A DNA stretch of 43,500 bases from Neocallimastix lanati (nom. inval.) (GCA_016946835.1 JACVTC010000003.1:3437501-3481000), one strand, 5' to 3'. Positions 1 through 18,061 are shown, counted from the stretch's first letter. The notes: generated by a model not told the origin, from the letters alone. Made by a program: numbers and translations.

Positions 1-1
1 C

Positions 2-1258
2 TACATCAGTATTGCACTCTTCCAAAGTTGGAAAGAATGGAATAATAATAATCATCTAAATCACTATTTGATGTTCCCTAAACTCATCGAAAACTTAATG
101 TCTCCACAACTGAAAAAAGTTAGATTTCAAAACTGTTGTGATCTAAATGATTATGCCTGTTTCAACTTATTCCAGAAATGTAAAGAAATCACTGAAATGG
201 AAATTTTGGGTTCCTCTAATGTGTCCATTGATATCCTCTACTATTCTCTTAAAATGTTGAAAGATCTAAAGATATTATCCTATACTGCTATTTCAACTCC
301 TCAATTTAAATTGAGTGAGGAAGACCATAATAACGGCAATGAAAGAGTAGAAGAAGAAAGAACTGCTCATGAAAATGAAAACAGTAATAACAATAATGCT
401 GATAATGAAAATAATAATAATGATAATGATAATAATGATAATAATAATGATAATAATAATGATAATAATAATGATAATGATATTGATGATAATGATGATA
501 ATAATAATGGTAATAATAATGATAATAATAATGATAATAATAATGATAATAGTAATAATAATAGTGATAAAAAATTATTGAATATGGATTTATCTCATCC
601 ACCTTGTGCTTCCAAAATTCAAATTATAGATATTAATTCGACAGGATGGTCTCCATACTTAAATTGGATGTTCCGTCACCAATGTGGTAATTCCATTAAA
701 AAATTAATATTAACCATTCAGTCAAAAGAAGAAAGAGATACGATCTATAAGGCAGTTTCTTCCTGTCAATCTCTTGAGGAATTGATACTCAACTATCGAC
801 ATGAATCTACAACCGAAAATAATGAAACACCTCTTGCCAATGAACAACTTTCCATTGATTTAGATAAAATATTTTTGGTGAAAACAGAGAATTATCAGTC
901 TAATATTAAGTTTTTACATATTTCTGGTCTAGAAATTGAAAATAGTAAACGATTAACAAAGTATATAGAGAATATTAAGGAAGAAGAAGAAGAAGTAGAA
1001 GAAAAGAAAAGAGAAGGAAAAGAAAAAATTAATAATGAATGGAATAGTAGTTACAGGGATAGAAAAAGTTCAGCTGTCACAGATCCATCAGAAACTTTAA
1101 AATTTAGGAAATTAAAATATTTACATTTATATCTTCCTTCTTCTAAATGTCCCATAGAATATATTTTATATCAATTCCCATGTTTAGAAGAATTTGTATT
1201 GAATTTAAGTGAACCAATGGAAGATGAATTCTTGGAAAATAATAATAATGAAAATGAC

Positions 1259-1299
<41 letters not shown>

Positions 1300-1921
1300 A
1301 AATGACAATAATATTAACAATAATAATAGTAATAATAATATAGATAATATAGATAATAATCGTTCATATTCAAGCATTAATAATGGAAATGATAATTCTA
1401 ATCCAAATAATAGTATAAATAGGAAAAATTTATACTTCTTTAAATCAATAGAATCCCATCTTAAGAGATTATCCATTAGATCTTCTTCTTTTGGCGATGG
1501 ATTTACTAATAAACAAATTAATGTCATCATTAAAAAATGTTCCAGTATCACCAACCTTGAACTTGATTGTAAATCTCTAACCGAGGATTGCTTATGTAAC
1601 ATTATAGAAATTTTAAAGGGAAATTTAGTATCGTTAAGATTGGAAAGGGTTAATCGTTCAACGATTACAGATACTTTCCTTTCCTGTCTCTGTCAAAATA
1701 ATTCATCCATTCAACAGTTGGAAATTTTTGCAGAACATGGAAAACTGGATGTCACGTATGAAGGAACGAACCGTATTATCGATCAATGTAAAAATTTGAG
1801 ATATTTTAGTCTTGGATTAGAGGGATTTAATCCGATGATACCCTATAATTTAGAGCAACCTTCTAACTATAGAACTTTTTTTAAAATATTAAATTATACT
1901 TCTAAAAAAAGGTTTATTTAA
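2..1921 (+). CDS. Leucine-rich-repeat-like protein, Asn/Asp-rich, partial at the left edge
   Basis: The reading frame is open from the window edge to a TAA at 1919-1921 (about 639 residues visible), so the true start lies outside the window. Short segments such as LKKVRFQNCCDLNDYACF, LKYLHLYLPSSKCP and ITNLELDCKSLTEDCL look like irregular leucine-rich repeats of the ribonuclease-inhibitor or F-box/LRR kind. No F-box is visible, but it would lie upstream. Two long Asn/Asp tracts (about residues 126-190 and 417-478) and a Glu/Lys-rich stretch (about 325-345) interrupt the repeats; such insertions are common in very AT-rich genomes. No intron is needed. Frame 1 over the first 42 bases also gives an LRR-like peptide (CTLPKLERME), so a one-base frameshift near 43 is possible. 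A protein-binding scaffold role is only inference. Confidence 0.7.
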
Positions 1922-3370
<1,449 letters not shown>

Positions 3371-3389
3371 AATCTTATAAATTTGTTCA

Positions 3390-3586
3390 TTTATGGTACA
3401 TTACCAAGTTCGTGAGTTCCCTCAAAGCACGGAGTTCTATAAACATTGGGGAATTTGTACCAAAACACTTCCTTGAACGAACGATGGCCTGGAATTTTAT
3501 ACCATCCTCTCACCCTCTGCTCTCACAGAATTTATGAGGATGGTCATTCCCTCAAAGAATTTCCATAAACTGAGATACGTTCCTTG

Positions 3587-3588
<2 letters not shown>
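3390..3588. other. Unassigned GC-richer islet, possible transposon remnant
   Basis: About 200 bp are clearly richer in G and C than their surroundings and end in a run of about 33 A followed by TA repeats. A short word recurs inside it: TTCCCTCAAAG occurs at about 3417 and 3547, each followed by a variant of TTCTATAAAC or TTCCATAAAC. None of the six frames gives a convincing protein. Its position 220 bp upstream of a Ty3/gypsy fragment suggests it may be a decayed part of the same element, but I could not align it to reverse transcriptase. Confidence 0.3.
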
Positions 3589-3653
<65 letters not shown>

Positions 3654-3807
3654 ATAAATAGTAGAAATATAATTAAAGTACAGATTGAATAAAATAATAT
3701 AAAATAAAATAAAATAGTGAAGTAATATATATATATATATATATTAAAGTATTAATAAAAATAAAATAAAATAAAATAAAGTAGTGAAGTAGTATAAATA
3801 TAACCTC

Positions 3808-4620
3808 TCACTAAATCTACATAAAATACAAGTTCTTTAAAAACGAAGTCGAAGTATTAGGTCACGTATTAATACCACAAAGGTTAACAAAATGTACCCT
3901 CTTAAGTTCAAAATATTATTCTATGGGACAATCCATAAGAAGTTAATGAATTTAAGATCATTCCTTGGTTTAGCCAGCTATTACGGGAAATTTATTCAAA
4001 ATGTTTCAATTATCACAGAACTACTATTTAAACTTTTAAAAAAAAAAATAAAATAAAATAAAATAAAATAAAATAAAATAAAATAAAATAAAATAAAATA
4101 AAAGATGAACTATATATTTGGATTAAAAAAAAATGTACAAATTTCTTTGAAGAAAATAAGAAATGCTTATTATCTGATCCAAGATTAACTTATTCTGACT
4201 TTGAAAAAGAAATTCGTAGAAAGAACTGATGCTTCTACAAAAGGAATAGGAGGAAGAGTTCTCTTACAGATGGAAGAGGACAACTTAGCACATCCTATAT
4301 GCTGCGTAAGTCGAACTTTTATCACCTAAGCAGGAAAAAAAAAATTATTATGTTACTGATTTAGAAGGTTTAGAAATAATATACTTATTAGAGCAATTCC
4401 GTCAATACTTAATTAGTAGTAATAAAAATCCAATAAAATTCATATCTGATCATAAATCACTACTAGGTCTATTCAAGAAAAGTATTCCTAATAGCAATAG
4501 ACATGTTCAATGGATAGAAGAATTCAATAAATACAAAATTAAACTTAAAATATTAGAAAGGAAAAAAGAACCTTTATGGATCCACAAACTGGAAAACTCC
4601 TTAAAAGAAATGTAGATATT
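3808..4620 (+). mobile_element. Decayed Ty3/gypsy retrotransposon fragment (RT 3' part and RNase H)
   Basis: Several frames carry ordered pieces of a Ty3/gypsy polyprotein. YKFFKNEVEVLGHV (about 3820-3870) matches the RT region before the connection domain. RSFLGLASYYGKFIQN (about 3953-4000) matches the typical SFLGLANYYRRFI motif. TDASTKGIGG (about 4220-4250) is the RNase H DAS motif. TDLEGLEIIYLLEQFRQYL and SDHKSLLGLF (about 4350-4480) match TDLEALAVV and TDHKALL. RHVQWIEEFNKY follows at about 4500. Stops and frame changes separate the pieces, and an (AAAAT)n array at about 4045-4102 lies between RT and RNase H. The 5' RT, protease, gag and integrase are missing, so the fragment is inactive. 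Confidence 0.85.
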
Positions 4621-6686
4621 AAAAATGTTTTTTTTTTTTTTTTTTTTCCTTATGGTATTACAAAGAAAATAATTCCGAATTCAAGGGACGAAGTCAACTC
4701 TTAAGGATGGAGAAATTAAAATATAATGAAATTATAATTCAACTCTTAGAGGATGGAGAAATTAAAATATAATGAAATTATAATTCGACTCTTAATAAAA
4801 TTAATAAGGTTAATCTAATCCAAAGCTAAATCAAATTATTAAATTGATAACCATCCATAAACTTAAAAAATAAAATAAAAAATTAAACTCTTCTACAAAA
4901 TTCTACTTTTAAGGAAAAACTATAATAAAAAATCCATAGTAATTAAAGCTTAACTTTAAAACATTCTCCATACCAACCTAATATCAAAAAGCTCGTGCAA
5001 AAGAAAAAAATTTTATTAATAAATTACACCTTAATTGTAAACAAAGTCCACCTTAAAATTATTCTAGTTACTTCTCTGAAATAAAAAAAAATATTAATAA
5101 TAAAAATCAATAATAATAAACAAAATAATAAACAAAAGTATTTATAAATTATCAACAATTATTTATAACAAAACTTATTGAAAATATTCTGAGACATATA
5201 AAAATATTCTTTCTTCATATTTAATTAATTATTAATTCTTTAATATAACCTTAAACAAAAGAATGTACTTAATTCTAGTTATTTCTAAATAGTATAATCT
5301 AAATAATGCAATAATTACTTTGAAAGTAATTTTTAACTTGTAAATAGTCTTGTAAATAATGAACTTGTAAATAAATAATATTATTTTATTTCTTTTATTT
5401 CTTTTTATTTCTTTTATTATTTAAAATGTATAATAGTTTAATTCTTTTAAAAAGATATAAATAGATGCAATATTTTCATTATTCAATTATTCTTTGTTAT
5501 CAAATGTTATAATTAATATATAATATTAATTTTAGTACTTAATATATAATTTTATTTAATAATCAGGTTATTAAATTTTATAATTAATATATAATATTAA
5601 TTTTATTATTTAGATTAGAACTTAATATTTTTAATTTTTATTTAATAATCATATTTAAAGTTTATTGTTATTTTAATGTAAAATTAAATAATTAATAAAT
5701 AAGTAAATAAAAAAAAAAAAAAAAGTTTCATTATAAAACATATTTCATTTTCTTTAAAAAAATTTTTTATTCTCAAGTATTAATAATTTTAACAACATTT
5801 CATAATTTTGAAATACCTACCCTATATTGGATTAAGCCAATTATAAGTGTATTTCATTTCGCGGTACTAAGTATTGTTAAAATCGTATTATTTGGTGAAC
5901 CAAATTCTAAACCTTTAATAACTTAAAAATAAAAATAATTATAAAGCAAACTTTTATATAATTATAGTATTTTATCAATATTTCAATAATATTTTATAAT
6001 TTTTATTAATATTATATAACTATTAATAAAAAAAATTTTTTTTTTCAATAATTTATATTATATATTATTAATATTTTAAAATATAACATTAATATCTTAA
6101 CATATATTTTATATAATAAATACTTTTATAATAAATGTGTATATCTTTTTAATACATGATTTTATAATAAATCTTTTATTAGTATATTTTATAATAAATA
6201 CTTATATAATAAATCTTTTGCTAATATTATTTATAATAAATATTCTTATTATAAATCATGGTTTAAAACAAATATTCTTTTAACAACATATATATATATA
6301 TATATTCTAATAAATATTCTTATAATAAATCTTTCATTAATATATTTTTTATTTTTTTATAATAAAATTTTATTTATATATTTTATAATGGGATATTCAA
6401 CCTTTGCAATAATCTATTATATATTTTTATTAATATTTTAAAATTAATACTTTATTTAATGTTCAATAACAAGTACTTTATCAATATTTTATAACACATA
6501 TTTTTATTAATAATCTTTATTAATATTCTAATTTAATAATTTTTTTTTTTTTTTTTTTTTTTTGCATATTAACTCCCTAAAAATACTTTAATAAATACTA
6601 TATAAAGTCCAATAATAATAATATCTTTAATATCTTTACTCCTTTAATCATATTTTTCTCTTTTCCTCATATTGGACTTTCCTATA

Positions 6687-6740
<54 letters not shown>

Positions 6741-7107
6741 AAATAAAATTCTAGCAATTACAGAAAATATTTCTTTCTGTATAATTAAAGTATATAAATT
6801 AGAATAGTAAAGATTAACAAATTAAAAAATGAAAAATCATAATATTTGAATAAGGAAGTAAAATATGTAATATTAAGAGTTTCTGTATGAAATTATAAAT
6901 ATATTTTTAATTTAAAATAATAGAATAATAATTAAAGCAAACCATAATAGTACAATTGATAATAAAAATACCAATATTTAAAATAATAAATAAAAAAATG
7001 AAATGTAATAATTAAATAATTAGAATCTAATGATAATTAATTAGAAGTAATAAAACAAATATTAATAATAATTGAGATTAATATAATAACAAATTAATAA
7101 TTAATAA

Positions 7108-7159
<52 letters not shown>

Positions 7160-8049
7160 GTAATATAATATAAAAGGAAGATAATTTTCTTTCTTCCATA
7201 GAATCGAAAAATTAATTAATTATTATTCGTAAATACAAAATTATTATTAATATTTCTTTATTATTATAAATAAAGAGATAATAATAATAATAATAATAAT
7301 AATATATATATATATATATATTCTTTATTTTATTGTTTCCATTAGAATAAGTAAAAAATAATAGTTATATATATTTTAATCAATAAATGAATTCTTTTTT
7401 TTTTTTTTAACTCTATAAATGTTCACGCATCATACCATTTAAATATATAATTTTTATACAAATTATTTTTATTTATTTGTTTTGTTAATATTAGAAAATA
7501 ATAATACTAATAATAATAAAATTAAAAATATAAAAAAATTGAAATTTTAAGTTATATGTATTTATATTTATAATAATTATTATATTAAATTATATATATT
7601 TATTTATTAAAGATATGTTTTTTTTATTTTGTTATTTTATTTATTTATTTATTTATTTATTTACTTATTAGTATTTTTAATTTTTTTTTTTTTTTTTTAT
7701 TTTTATTTATTATTAAAAAATATTAGTTTATTAATAGAGGTACTAATAATAATAATTATTTTTTTTTTTTTTATTAAAAATTTTTAATTTTTATTTATAT
7801 TAATATAGGAACTAATAATCATAATTATTTTTTCTTATTGAAAATTTTCATTTTTATTAATATAGGTACTAATAGTAATTTTTTTTTTTTTTTTTTGTAT
7901 TATTATTTTTTTTATTTACTTATTTATTCTTGATGGTTATATATGGTTCTTTTATTATATTATTATTATTACCATTATAATTTTATTTTTTATTTTTTTA
8001 TTTTTTATTATAATAATAATAATAATAATAAAAAGCCATTCTGTATTAT
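4621..8049. other. Gene-free AT-rich DNA with possible retrotransposon 3' and LTR debris
   Basis: No coding exon is seen. At 4690-4795 a unit of about 53 bp containing GGATGGAGAAATTAAAATAT is repeated twice just after the gypsy fragment; this could be its 3' untranslated part. A TATA-like GATATAAATAGATG at about 5453 followed by an initiator-like pyrimidine stretch, and a GC-richer patch at 5815-5912, could be LTR remnants, but no matching LTR pair or TG..CA ends were found. The rest is A/T homopolymers (long poly(A) at about 6689-6738 and 7110-7155) and short tandem repeats. Confidence 0.5.
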
Positions 8050-8529
8050 CTAATAAGCATATTTTCTGGAACCAGAATTTTGAGAAACCTTACGCATGAC
8101 GATTTCATTACTGATTTCATTTAATGATGAAATCATGAAATCAACATGGAAGTTTGAAAACATTTCATTAACTTTACCCTTATGAACACTAATCTTGGCC
8201 TTTTTCATAACTGAAACCTTGGAACCAAGCCAATAAATGAATACAAACTTCACAGTATTAATATTTTCATAAACATCAATAACACGAATTAAGGCATAAC
8301 AAATCTTTTCTGGAGTGAAATGTTCTTTCATTTCATTACAATCTCCAGTACCACTAGCCATAAGTACAACTGGTTTTGAAATATCATCATCTTTGTAGGT
8401 ACCGATAACCCAAGTAGTTGGATCATTATCATTTCTAACCTTTGCTATACCCTAATTAATTATTTTTTTTTGTTTTGTTTTGTTTTTATTTTAATAATAA
8501 AATAAATAAGTAAATGATTATAATAATAT

Positions 8530-8560
<31 letters not shown>

Positions 8561-8617
8561 TAAAATAAAATAATAATAATAATAATGAATATGTAAGATA
8601 ATTTATTTTATTATAAC

Positions 8618-8658
<41 letters not shown>

Positions 8659-8971
8659 ACATCAATAATACTGTCATCAAATTTAACTTCATCACTTTTA
8701 GACATATGTGGTCTAGTTAAAGATTTATTGAATGAAGCTTGTTTTTTCATTTCTTTTCTTTCGGATGGTGGAGAATCGAATTTCTTAGAGAGATTAGAAA
8801 TACTGTTATTTACACTTCCAACATTATTAGTTGGAGCAACAATAGTAGGAGTAGCTGGAGCAGAGGAATGAGTAGCACTAACATTTTGAGGAACAGCAGA
8901 AACTGGGGTATTAAGTTCACTAACAGATTCTCTTAATGGAACGGCATCAATATTTTCTATTTAAAAAATAT

Positions 8972-9009
<38 letters not shown>

Positions 9010-9064
9010 AATAAAAAGTTTTTGTTAATATTAAGTTATATTTATAAATATAATCGATAGAATA

Positions 9065-9104
<40 letters not shown>

Positions 9105-10368
9105 CTAAAACTAATAATATGTTATATATTAATAATCTTTATAAAAACTAATATATATATATTGATTAAATTGAATAGATTTACCATTAGCGGCATTTTT
9201 TTCAACAATAGCAACACCAGCAGCTTCCTTAAGCTTCTTATCAATAATATCAAAGTTTAATTCATTTGGATTTGAAATTTCAAAATCAATATGATATGGT
9301 TCAAAATAGTGAATAGCATCTTTTTATTCATATAATGAAAATAAATAAATAAATAAATAAAATAAAAAATAAAAATAAAAATAAAAATTTTTTTTTTTGT
9401 ATGTTTTAATTATTTTTATTATTATAAAATAAAAATATTTATTATCCCATAAAAAAATAATAATAATAATAATATTATTAATAACGAAGAATAATGATTA
9501 TATTGGATAACAATTTACACCGAAAAACATATAATTATAAATATTATAAATATAAAATGTTATTCAATGTTATACTATGCATTTATTATCATTTTAAGCT
9601 TATTTCTTCTGTTATATATATTATTTTATATTTAAAAAAAAAAAAAAAAAAAAAAAAAATTCTATTATTTTACCTCCTTTAACAATACCAAAACGGCCCT
9701 TCTTGAAGAAACTAACCTTTTCACCGAGATTGTAAATGAATGTGAATTTAACAGTTTCTGATAAATCGACCTTTAAGTTTGATCTATATAAACAATATTG
9801 AACCTAATATATAATAATAAATATCAATATTAATATATCAAATATATAATTTGATATATAATTTTTTTAATTTATATATAATAAAAACAATTTGAAATTT
9901 AGTATATTCGAATAGCAATATAAAATATATATACAAATATATATATATATATATATATATAATTTAATATTCTGTTAATAATATTTCAAAATATACCTTA
10001 CTATCAGATAAAGCACTTAACATTTCCTTTTAGTTTTATAAATTTATTATTGCAATTTTTTAGGTACAAATTAAATATATTTATAAATAATTAAATTTAT
10101 TAGGATGTATATATTTAAGATTTTGAAATATTTATTTAAAAATTATATTTCATATATAATTATATATATTATTTTTTTTTTTTTAATATTTTTTTTTTTC
10201 AATTCTTACTTCAACACCTCCTTTACCAGTGCTTTGTAATGTTAAAACATTTGGATCATCATTTAAATGAGTTACACAACACCAAGTGATATCTGAGCTA
10301 TCATTGTGAACATCATCAATAGCTTTTCTGACAGCATTTTCATCATCAAATTTTACTTGAATAGACAT
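8050..10368 (-). CDS. Twin ADF-H (coactosin-like) actin-binding protein, six exons
   Basis: Exons on the minus strand are 10368-10210, 10026-9997, 9803-9674, 9319-9185, 8956-8661 and 8451-8050. They sum to 1152 nt, 383 residues plus TAG, and every intron is GT..AG in frame. Residues about 1-141 form one ADF-homology domain (SDITWCCVTHLND, TVKFTFIYNLGEKVSFFKKG) and about 243-378 a second (DPTTWVIGTYKDDD, TVKFVFIYWLGSKVSVMKKA, ending SGSRKY). Both resemble coactosin, a small F-actin-binding protein of about 140 residues. The domains are joined by a roughly 100-residue Ser/Thr/Ala/Pro-rich, probably disordered linker containing a basic patch (KKFDSPPSERKEMKKQASF). Exon 2 is only 30 nt. Two ADF-H domains recall twinfilin, but the linker is longer and both domains look coactosin-like. 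Cytoskeletal actin binding is inferred from the family. Confidence 0.88.
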
Positions 10369-10991
10369 TTTTCACTTATAATAACAATAGTAATAATTTA
10401 TCTATAATAATAAATATGTATAGATAAATATTATATATATTAATTTCTGGTTTAAAAATTCAATTATCCCAAAATACAAAAAAAAGTATATATACAAAAT
10501 AATAATGCTATTATAAAGCTTTATTAAACATTTATAAACCAAAAATTTTTTTATTTGGTTACTATTATACCTTCTATTTATTATTTATCTATATATATAG
10601 AGTTTAGATTTTCTTTATATATTAGTAAGAATAATACAATATTTTTCTATAGTAACAATGTGTTTATGAAATAAAAATTAATTTTTAAAATAATTAATAT
10701 ATTATTGTTTGAATTGTTTATACATTTATTGTAATTATTGAATTTATTACTAATATATGTTAAATAATTAATTTTGATAAATAAAAATAAAAAAAAATTA
10801 TAAAAAAAAAAAAAAAAAAAAGATAGTAATAATATTACAGTTGTATTAATTTATTCTTTCTATTTTCTTTATTTATTCTTTTCTTTAAAAATTGTTTTGC
10901 TAAAAGAAAAAAGACAAATTAAATAATAATAATAAAAAAAAATTTTTTTTTTATCATAATTAATTATTAACTTAATCTATAATATTATAAT

Positions 10992-11108
<117 letters not shown>

Positions 11109-11991
11109 ATGCTCATTTATTTGATATTTTTTTTCCAAATAATTTTTTATTTGTTTCACCAAAAATTTGACTAAAGTATAAATTTTGATATATTCTAAAT
11201 TGATTGTAATATAATAATTATTATAATGAATTGAATTGAATTGAAATTAAAAACACAACCATAAATATAATTAATAATCATAATATTAATGATAATAATA
11301 ACGAATGAAGAATAAATAATAATAATAAAATTATTAATATTCATGATAAGTTTAATAAATTAAATGATTTTAATATAATTATTAAGTTTTTTAAATTTTT
11401 TCGAGGACCAAGAAATGTAAAAAAAAAAATATATACCAAAATAATTTATTCAAACTAATAAAAGTTAAAGTCGAGATAATAAATAAAAATATATAAATCG
11501 CCCTTTTTATATATTTATATAAATAAAATTTTAATTTTCAAAAAAAAAAGTATCATTAGATGTTTTTACAAGACATTTAAAATTTCTAAATGCAATTCAT
11601 AATTAGAAAAAATAAAAAATAAAAAAAATAAAGTTTTTTTTTTTAAATTTAATTAAATTTGAGAAATAAAAAAAATTAAATAAATATATTAATAAATAAA
11701 AAATAATAATTAAATTAAATAATTTAATTTGACATCATATATTATAATTTATTGTAATATATTTAATCTTTATTTATTTCATTAAAAAAGAATGGAAAAT
11801 TTTGCTTTTTTTTTTTCTATTTCTATTTCTATATATTAAAAAATAAAAAATATATATATATAAAAATAAAAATATAAAAAAATAAATATATATGGATGGA
11901 TTGATTGTACTATATGCGTATAAAATAATTAATCCAAAATAATATAATTGATATAATTAATAAATAAAATAGAAGTACTATTTAAATCTTA

Positions 11992-12330
11992 ATTATTTAT
12001 TATTTATTATTTATTATTTATTATTTATTATTTATTATTTATTATTTATTATTTATTAATAATACTCTTTATTATTATTTATTATTTATTATTTATTATT
12101 TATTAATAATACTCTTTATTATTATTTATTATTTATTATTTATTATTTATTATTTATTATTAATTATTTATTATTTATTATTCAATTATTTATTATTTAT
12201 TATTTATTATTTATTATTTATTATTTATTATTTATTATTTATTTATTATTTATTATTTATTATTTATTATTTATTATTTATTATTTATTATTTATTATTA
12301 ATTATTTATTATTTATTATTATTTATTTAT
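11992..12330. repeat. ATTATTT heptamer array
   Basis: The 7-bp period is maintained across most of 340 bp, with a twice-repeated interruption TTAATAATACTCTTTATTAT at about 12056 and 12104. A near-identical interruption (AATAAATACTCTTT) occurs in the array near 20310, suggesting a shared origin. Confidence 0.88.
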
Positions 12331-12541
12331 AATTATTTTTTATTAATTATTAATACAACATAAATTATTATAACAAAAAATAATACATGAATATAAGTAT
12401 TATTTTTTTTTAAAAAATTTAAATTGATTTAAATAATAGAAAGCAATTTTTTATTTTTAATATCAAAAATGTCAAAAAAAAAAAAAGTACAACCATAATT
12501 ATTACTTTTAACAAAATCCTAAATATTTAAAAAAAATTAAT

Positions 12542-12591
12542 ATATGAATGTATTATTCAAAATTATATAATTTTGAATAATACATTCATAT
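12542..12591. repeat. Perfect 50-bp palindrome
   Basis: The two 25-base arms are exactly complementary with no spacer, centred between 12566 and 12567. The left arm begins ATATGAATGTATTATTCAAA. It lies about 540 bp upstream of the GTPase start. It could extrude as a cruciform, act as a transcription terminator hairpin, or be a very small inverted-repeat element. The sequence shows only the symmetry. Confidence 0.9.
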
Positions 12592-13128
12592 CTAATAAAA
12601 CTTATTTTTCAATATTTAATGATATTAAAAAGTAAGAAATAAAAAATCATAGACATATTTTTTTTATGTTTTTATTTCAGTTCCTACATTAGTAAATTAG
12701 TAATAAATAAAATAAGATCGTTAATAATAAAAAAATTGTTCATATAATTCATTATAATTAATCATAACATTATTATAATAAAAAATAAAATAAAATAATT
12801 GCAATATATATTTCTTTTTGTAACATTAGTAAAATATAAGTAATAATAATAATATTTATTCTTATTAGTTTATTATATAATCAAAAATAATCATATTCAA
12901 GTTAAATTAATATTTATACTATTTGGTAATATTTATTTTTTTTTTTTTTTTATTTTAATTTAAATCAAATATTTTTAAAATATGATTGGTTAAAAATGTT
13001 AAAATTTTAATTTTTTTTTTTTTTAAACTAATTACTATAATAAATAATTATAAAAAAAAATATTCATTATAATTTATATTTTTTTTTATTATTATCACCT
13101 AATTTAAAACTAATTTATAAAAGTCAAA

Positions 13129-16210
<3,082 letters not shown>

Positions 16211-16600
16211 GAAGAGGATGATAATGAATAATTAAAAAAAAAAAAAAAAAAAAAAAGATAATAGATTTTTCATAATATCATTTTAGAAACAAAAATAGAG
16301 CTGGAACAAAGATAAAAATACTAATAATAATAACAACAAAATTAAAACTCTTTATTATAATTATAATACTATTTGGATCTGTTTTTTTTTTTTTTTTTTT
16401 TTTTTTTTATAGTATAATTATTTAATAGAATTTTATATATTTAAATATTGTAATTTGTTTATTTATTTATTATTGAAATATATATATATATATATATTTT
16501 TTTTCATTGATTTTCATAAATTTATTTATTTTATCTAAATTATTTTTTAAATTAATAAAATGATATAAAAACAAAAAGTAATAATAATTTAAAAAAAATA

Positions 16601-16631
<31 letters not shown>

Positions 16632-17315
16632 TGTAAATAATTTAATATATTTTTATATGTCAATTTATATAAATATATATATATTTTTTTTTTATTATTT
16701 TTTTTCTTTTTTTTTTTTTTTTGTTTTTTTAAATATCCAATGTGTTACTTGATGCTTTAATAATTAGTTGTTACACATACAATTTAAATATTTATTTATA
16801 TATATATATATATTTCAATTTTTTTTTTTTTTTTTTATTTTTATTTTATTTTTACTTTATTTTATTTATATATATTAGATTAAATATATAATTTAAATGC
16901 TTTCTTTTTTTTTTTTTTTTTTTTTTTATTATTATTATTAATGTTTTTCTCATTTTTCTTATTCTATTAATTAAGTATTTGTTAATTCTAATTCATATTA
17001 ACTTTCTATTAATTTTTCTAAAATTTTATTAAAAATATATGTGAAATAAAACAATTAAAATAAAAAAAAAAAAAAAGCGTCTTATTTACCATATACTTTT
17101 AATAATATTATAATTATTTTTGTTATTACTATTATTATATTTATTATTTTTGAAATTTATTTTCTATTTCTTATTGTTTTTTTTTTTTTATTATTATTAT
17201 TATTTTGTTTTATTATTTATTATCATTATTATCTATGATATATATAAAATTTCTTTTTATATAGATTATATTATAAAAACGATATTCTTTTATTTTTTTT
17301 TTTTAATTAAAGCAT
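16211..17315. other. Convergent 3' intergenic region
   Basis: This lies between the stop codons of the GTPase gene (+) and the PHO88 gene (-). It consists of poly(A)/poly(T) runs (for example poly(T) at about 16382-16408 and 16912-16927) and TA repeats. No canonical terminator or gene is evident. Confidence 0.7.
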
Positions 17316-17973
17316 TTATCTTCTCTTCTTCATTTTCTTAGCCTTTTCTTCTGGTTTTAAATCTCTTTGTTGACTAAGTTCCTTCTTTTGATTCTTAATA
17401 TCCTTTGGAGTAGTTGGTCTTTCTCTGATAACATTACTATTTATTATTAAAATTATATATATATAGTTTATAATAATAAAAATAATATAATACATTTATA
17501 TATTAAAATATTAATAATTATTTTTTTTTTATAATTTCATATTAATCATTATATATAAATATAAATTTAAATAAATATTTAAAATAATAAAATTAATAAT
17601 AATTGATTAAAATTTAAAAGAAAAAAAGGAGAGAAAAAAAAAAAAAAAAAAAAAAAAGATTAAATATAATTAAATATGATTAATGATAATTACCCAAGAG
17701 TGGATAATGGAACTCTGGAGTACATATCCCATGGTCTAGCTAATTGACCCTTAGCTTCACTTTGAAAAACATGAACTCTAATAAGTGGGTGAACATATAA
17801 TAACTTAATTGGGAAGTAAACTTGTAAAAGAAGTGGTCTAGTCCAACCGAAGCAAACATGAGTGAAAGTAAGAGCAGATAAAACAATTAAGTTGGAACGT
17901 AATAAAACATTCTTATTAATTAAATCGTAATCCTTGATTGGAATGTTAATAACTCTAACTTCACTATTTATTC

Positions 17974-18004
<31 letters not shown>

Positions 18005-18061
18005 TCAAAAAATAAAATATGAATATATATATTCAATATATAAATAATAAATAAAAAATAA

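Noticed and set aside
306-602. Open frames on both strands over the Asn/Asp tract
   Set aside because: Shadows of the AAT/GAT-rich coding repeat of the LRR-like gene.
5430-5912. Possible LTR with TATA box
   Set aside because: No second LTR, no clear TG..CA ends and no primer-binding site; kept only as a remark in the intergenic entry.
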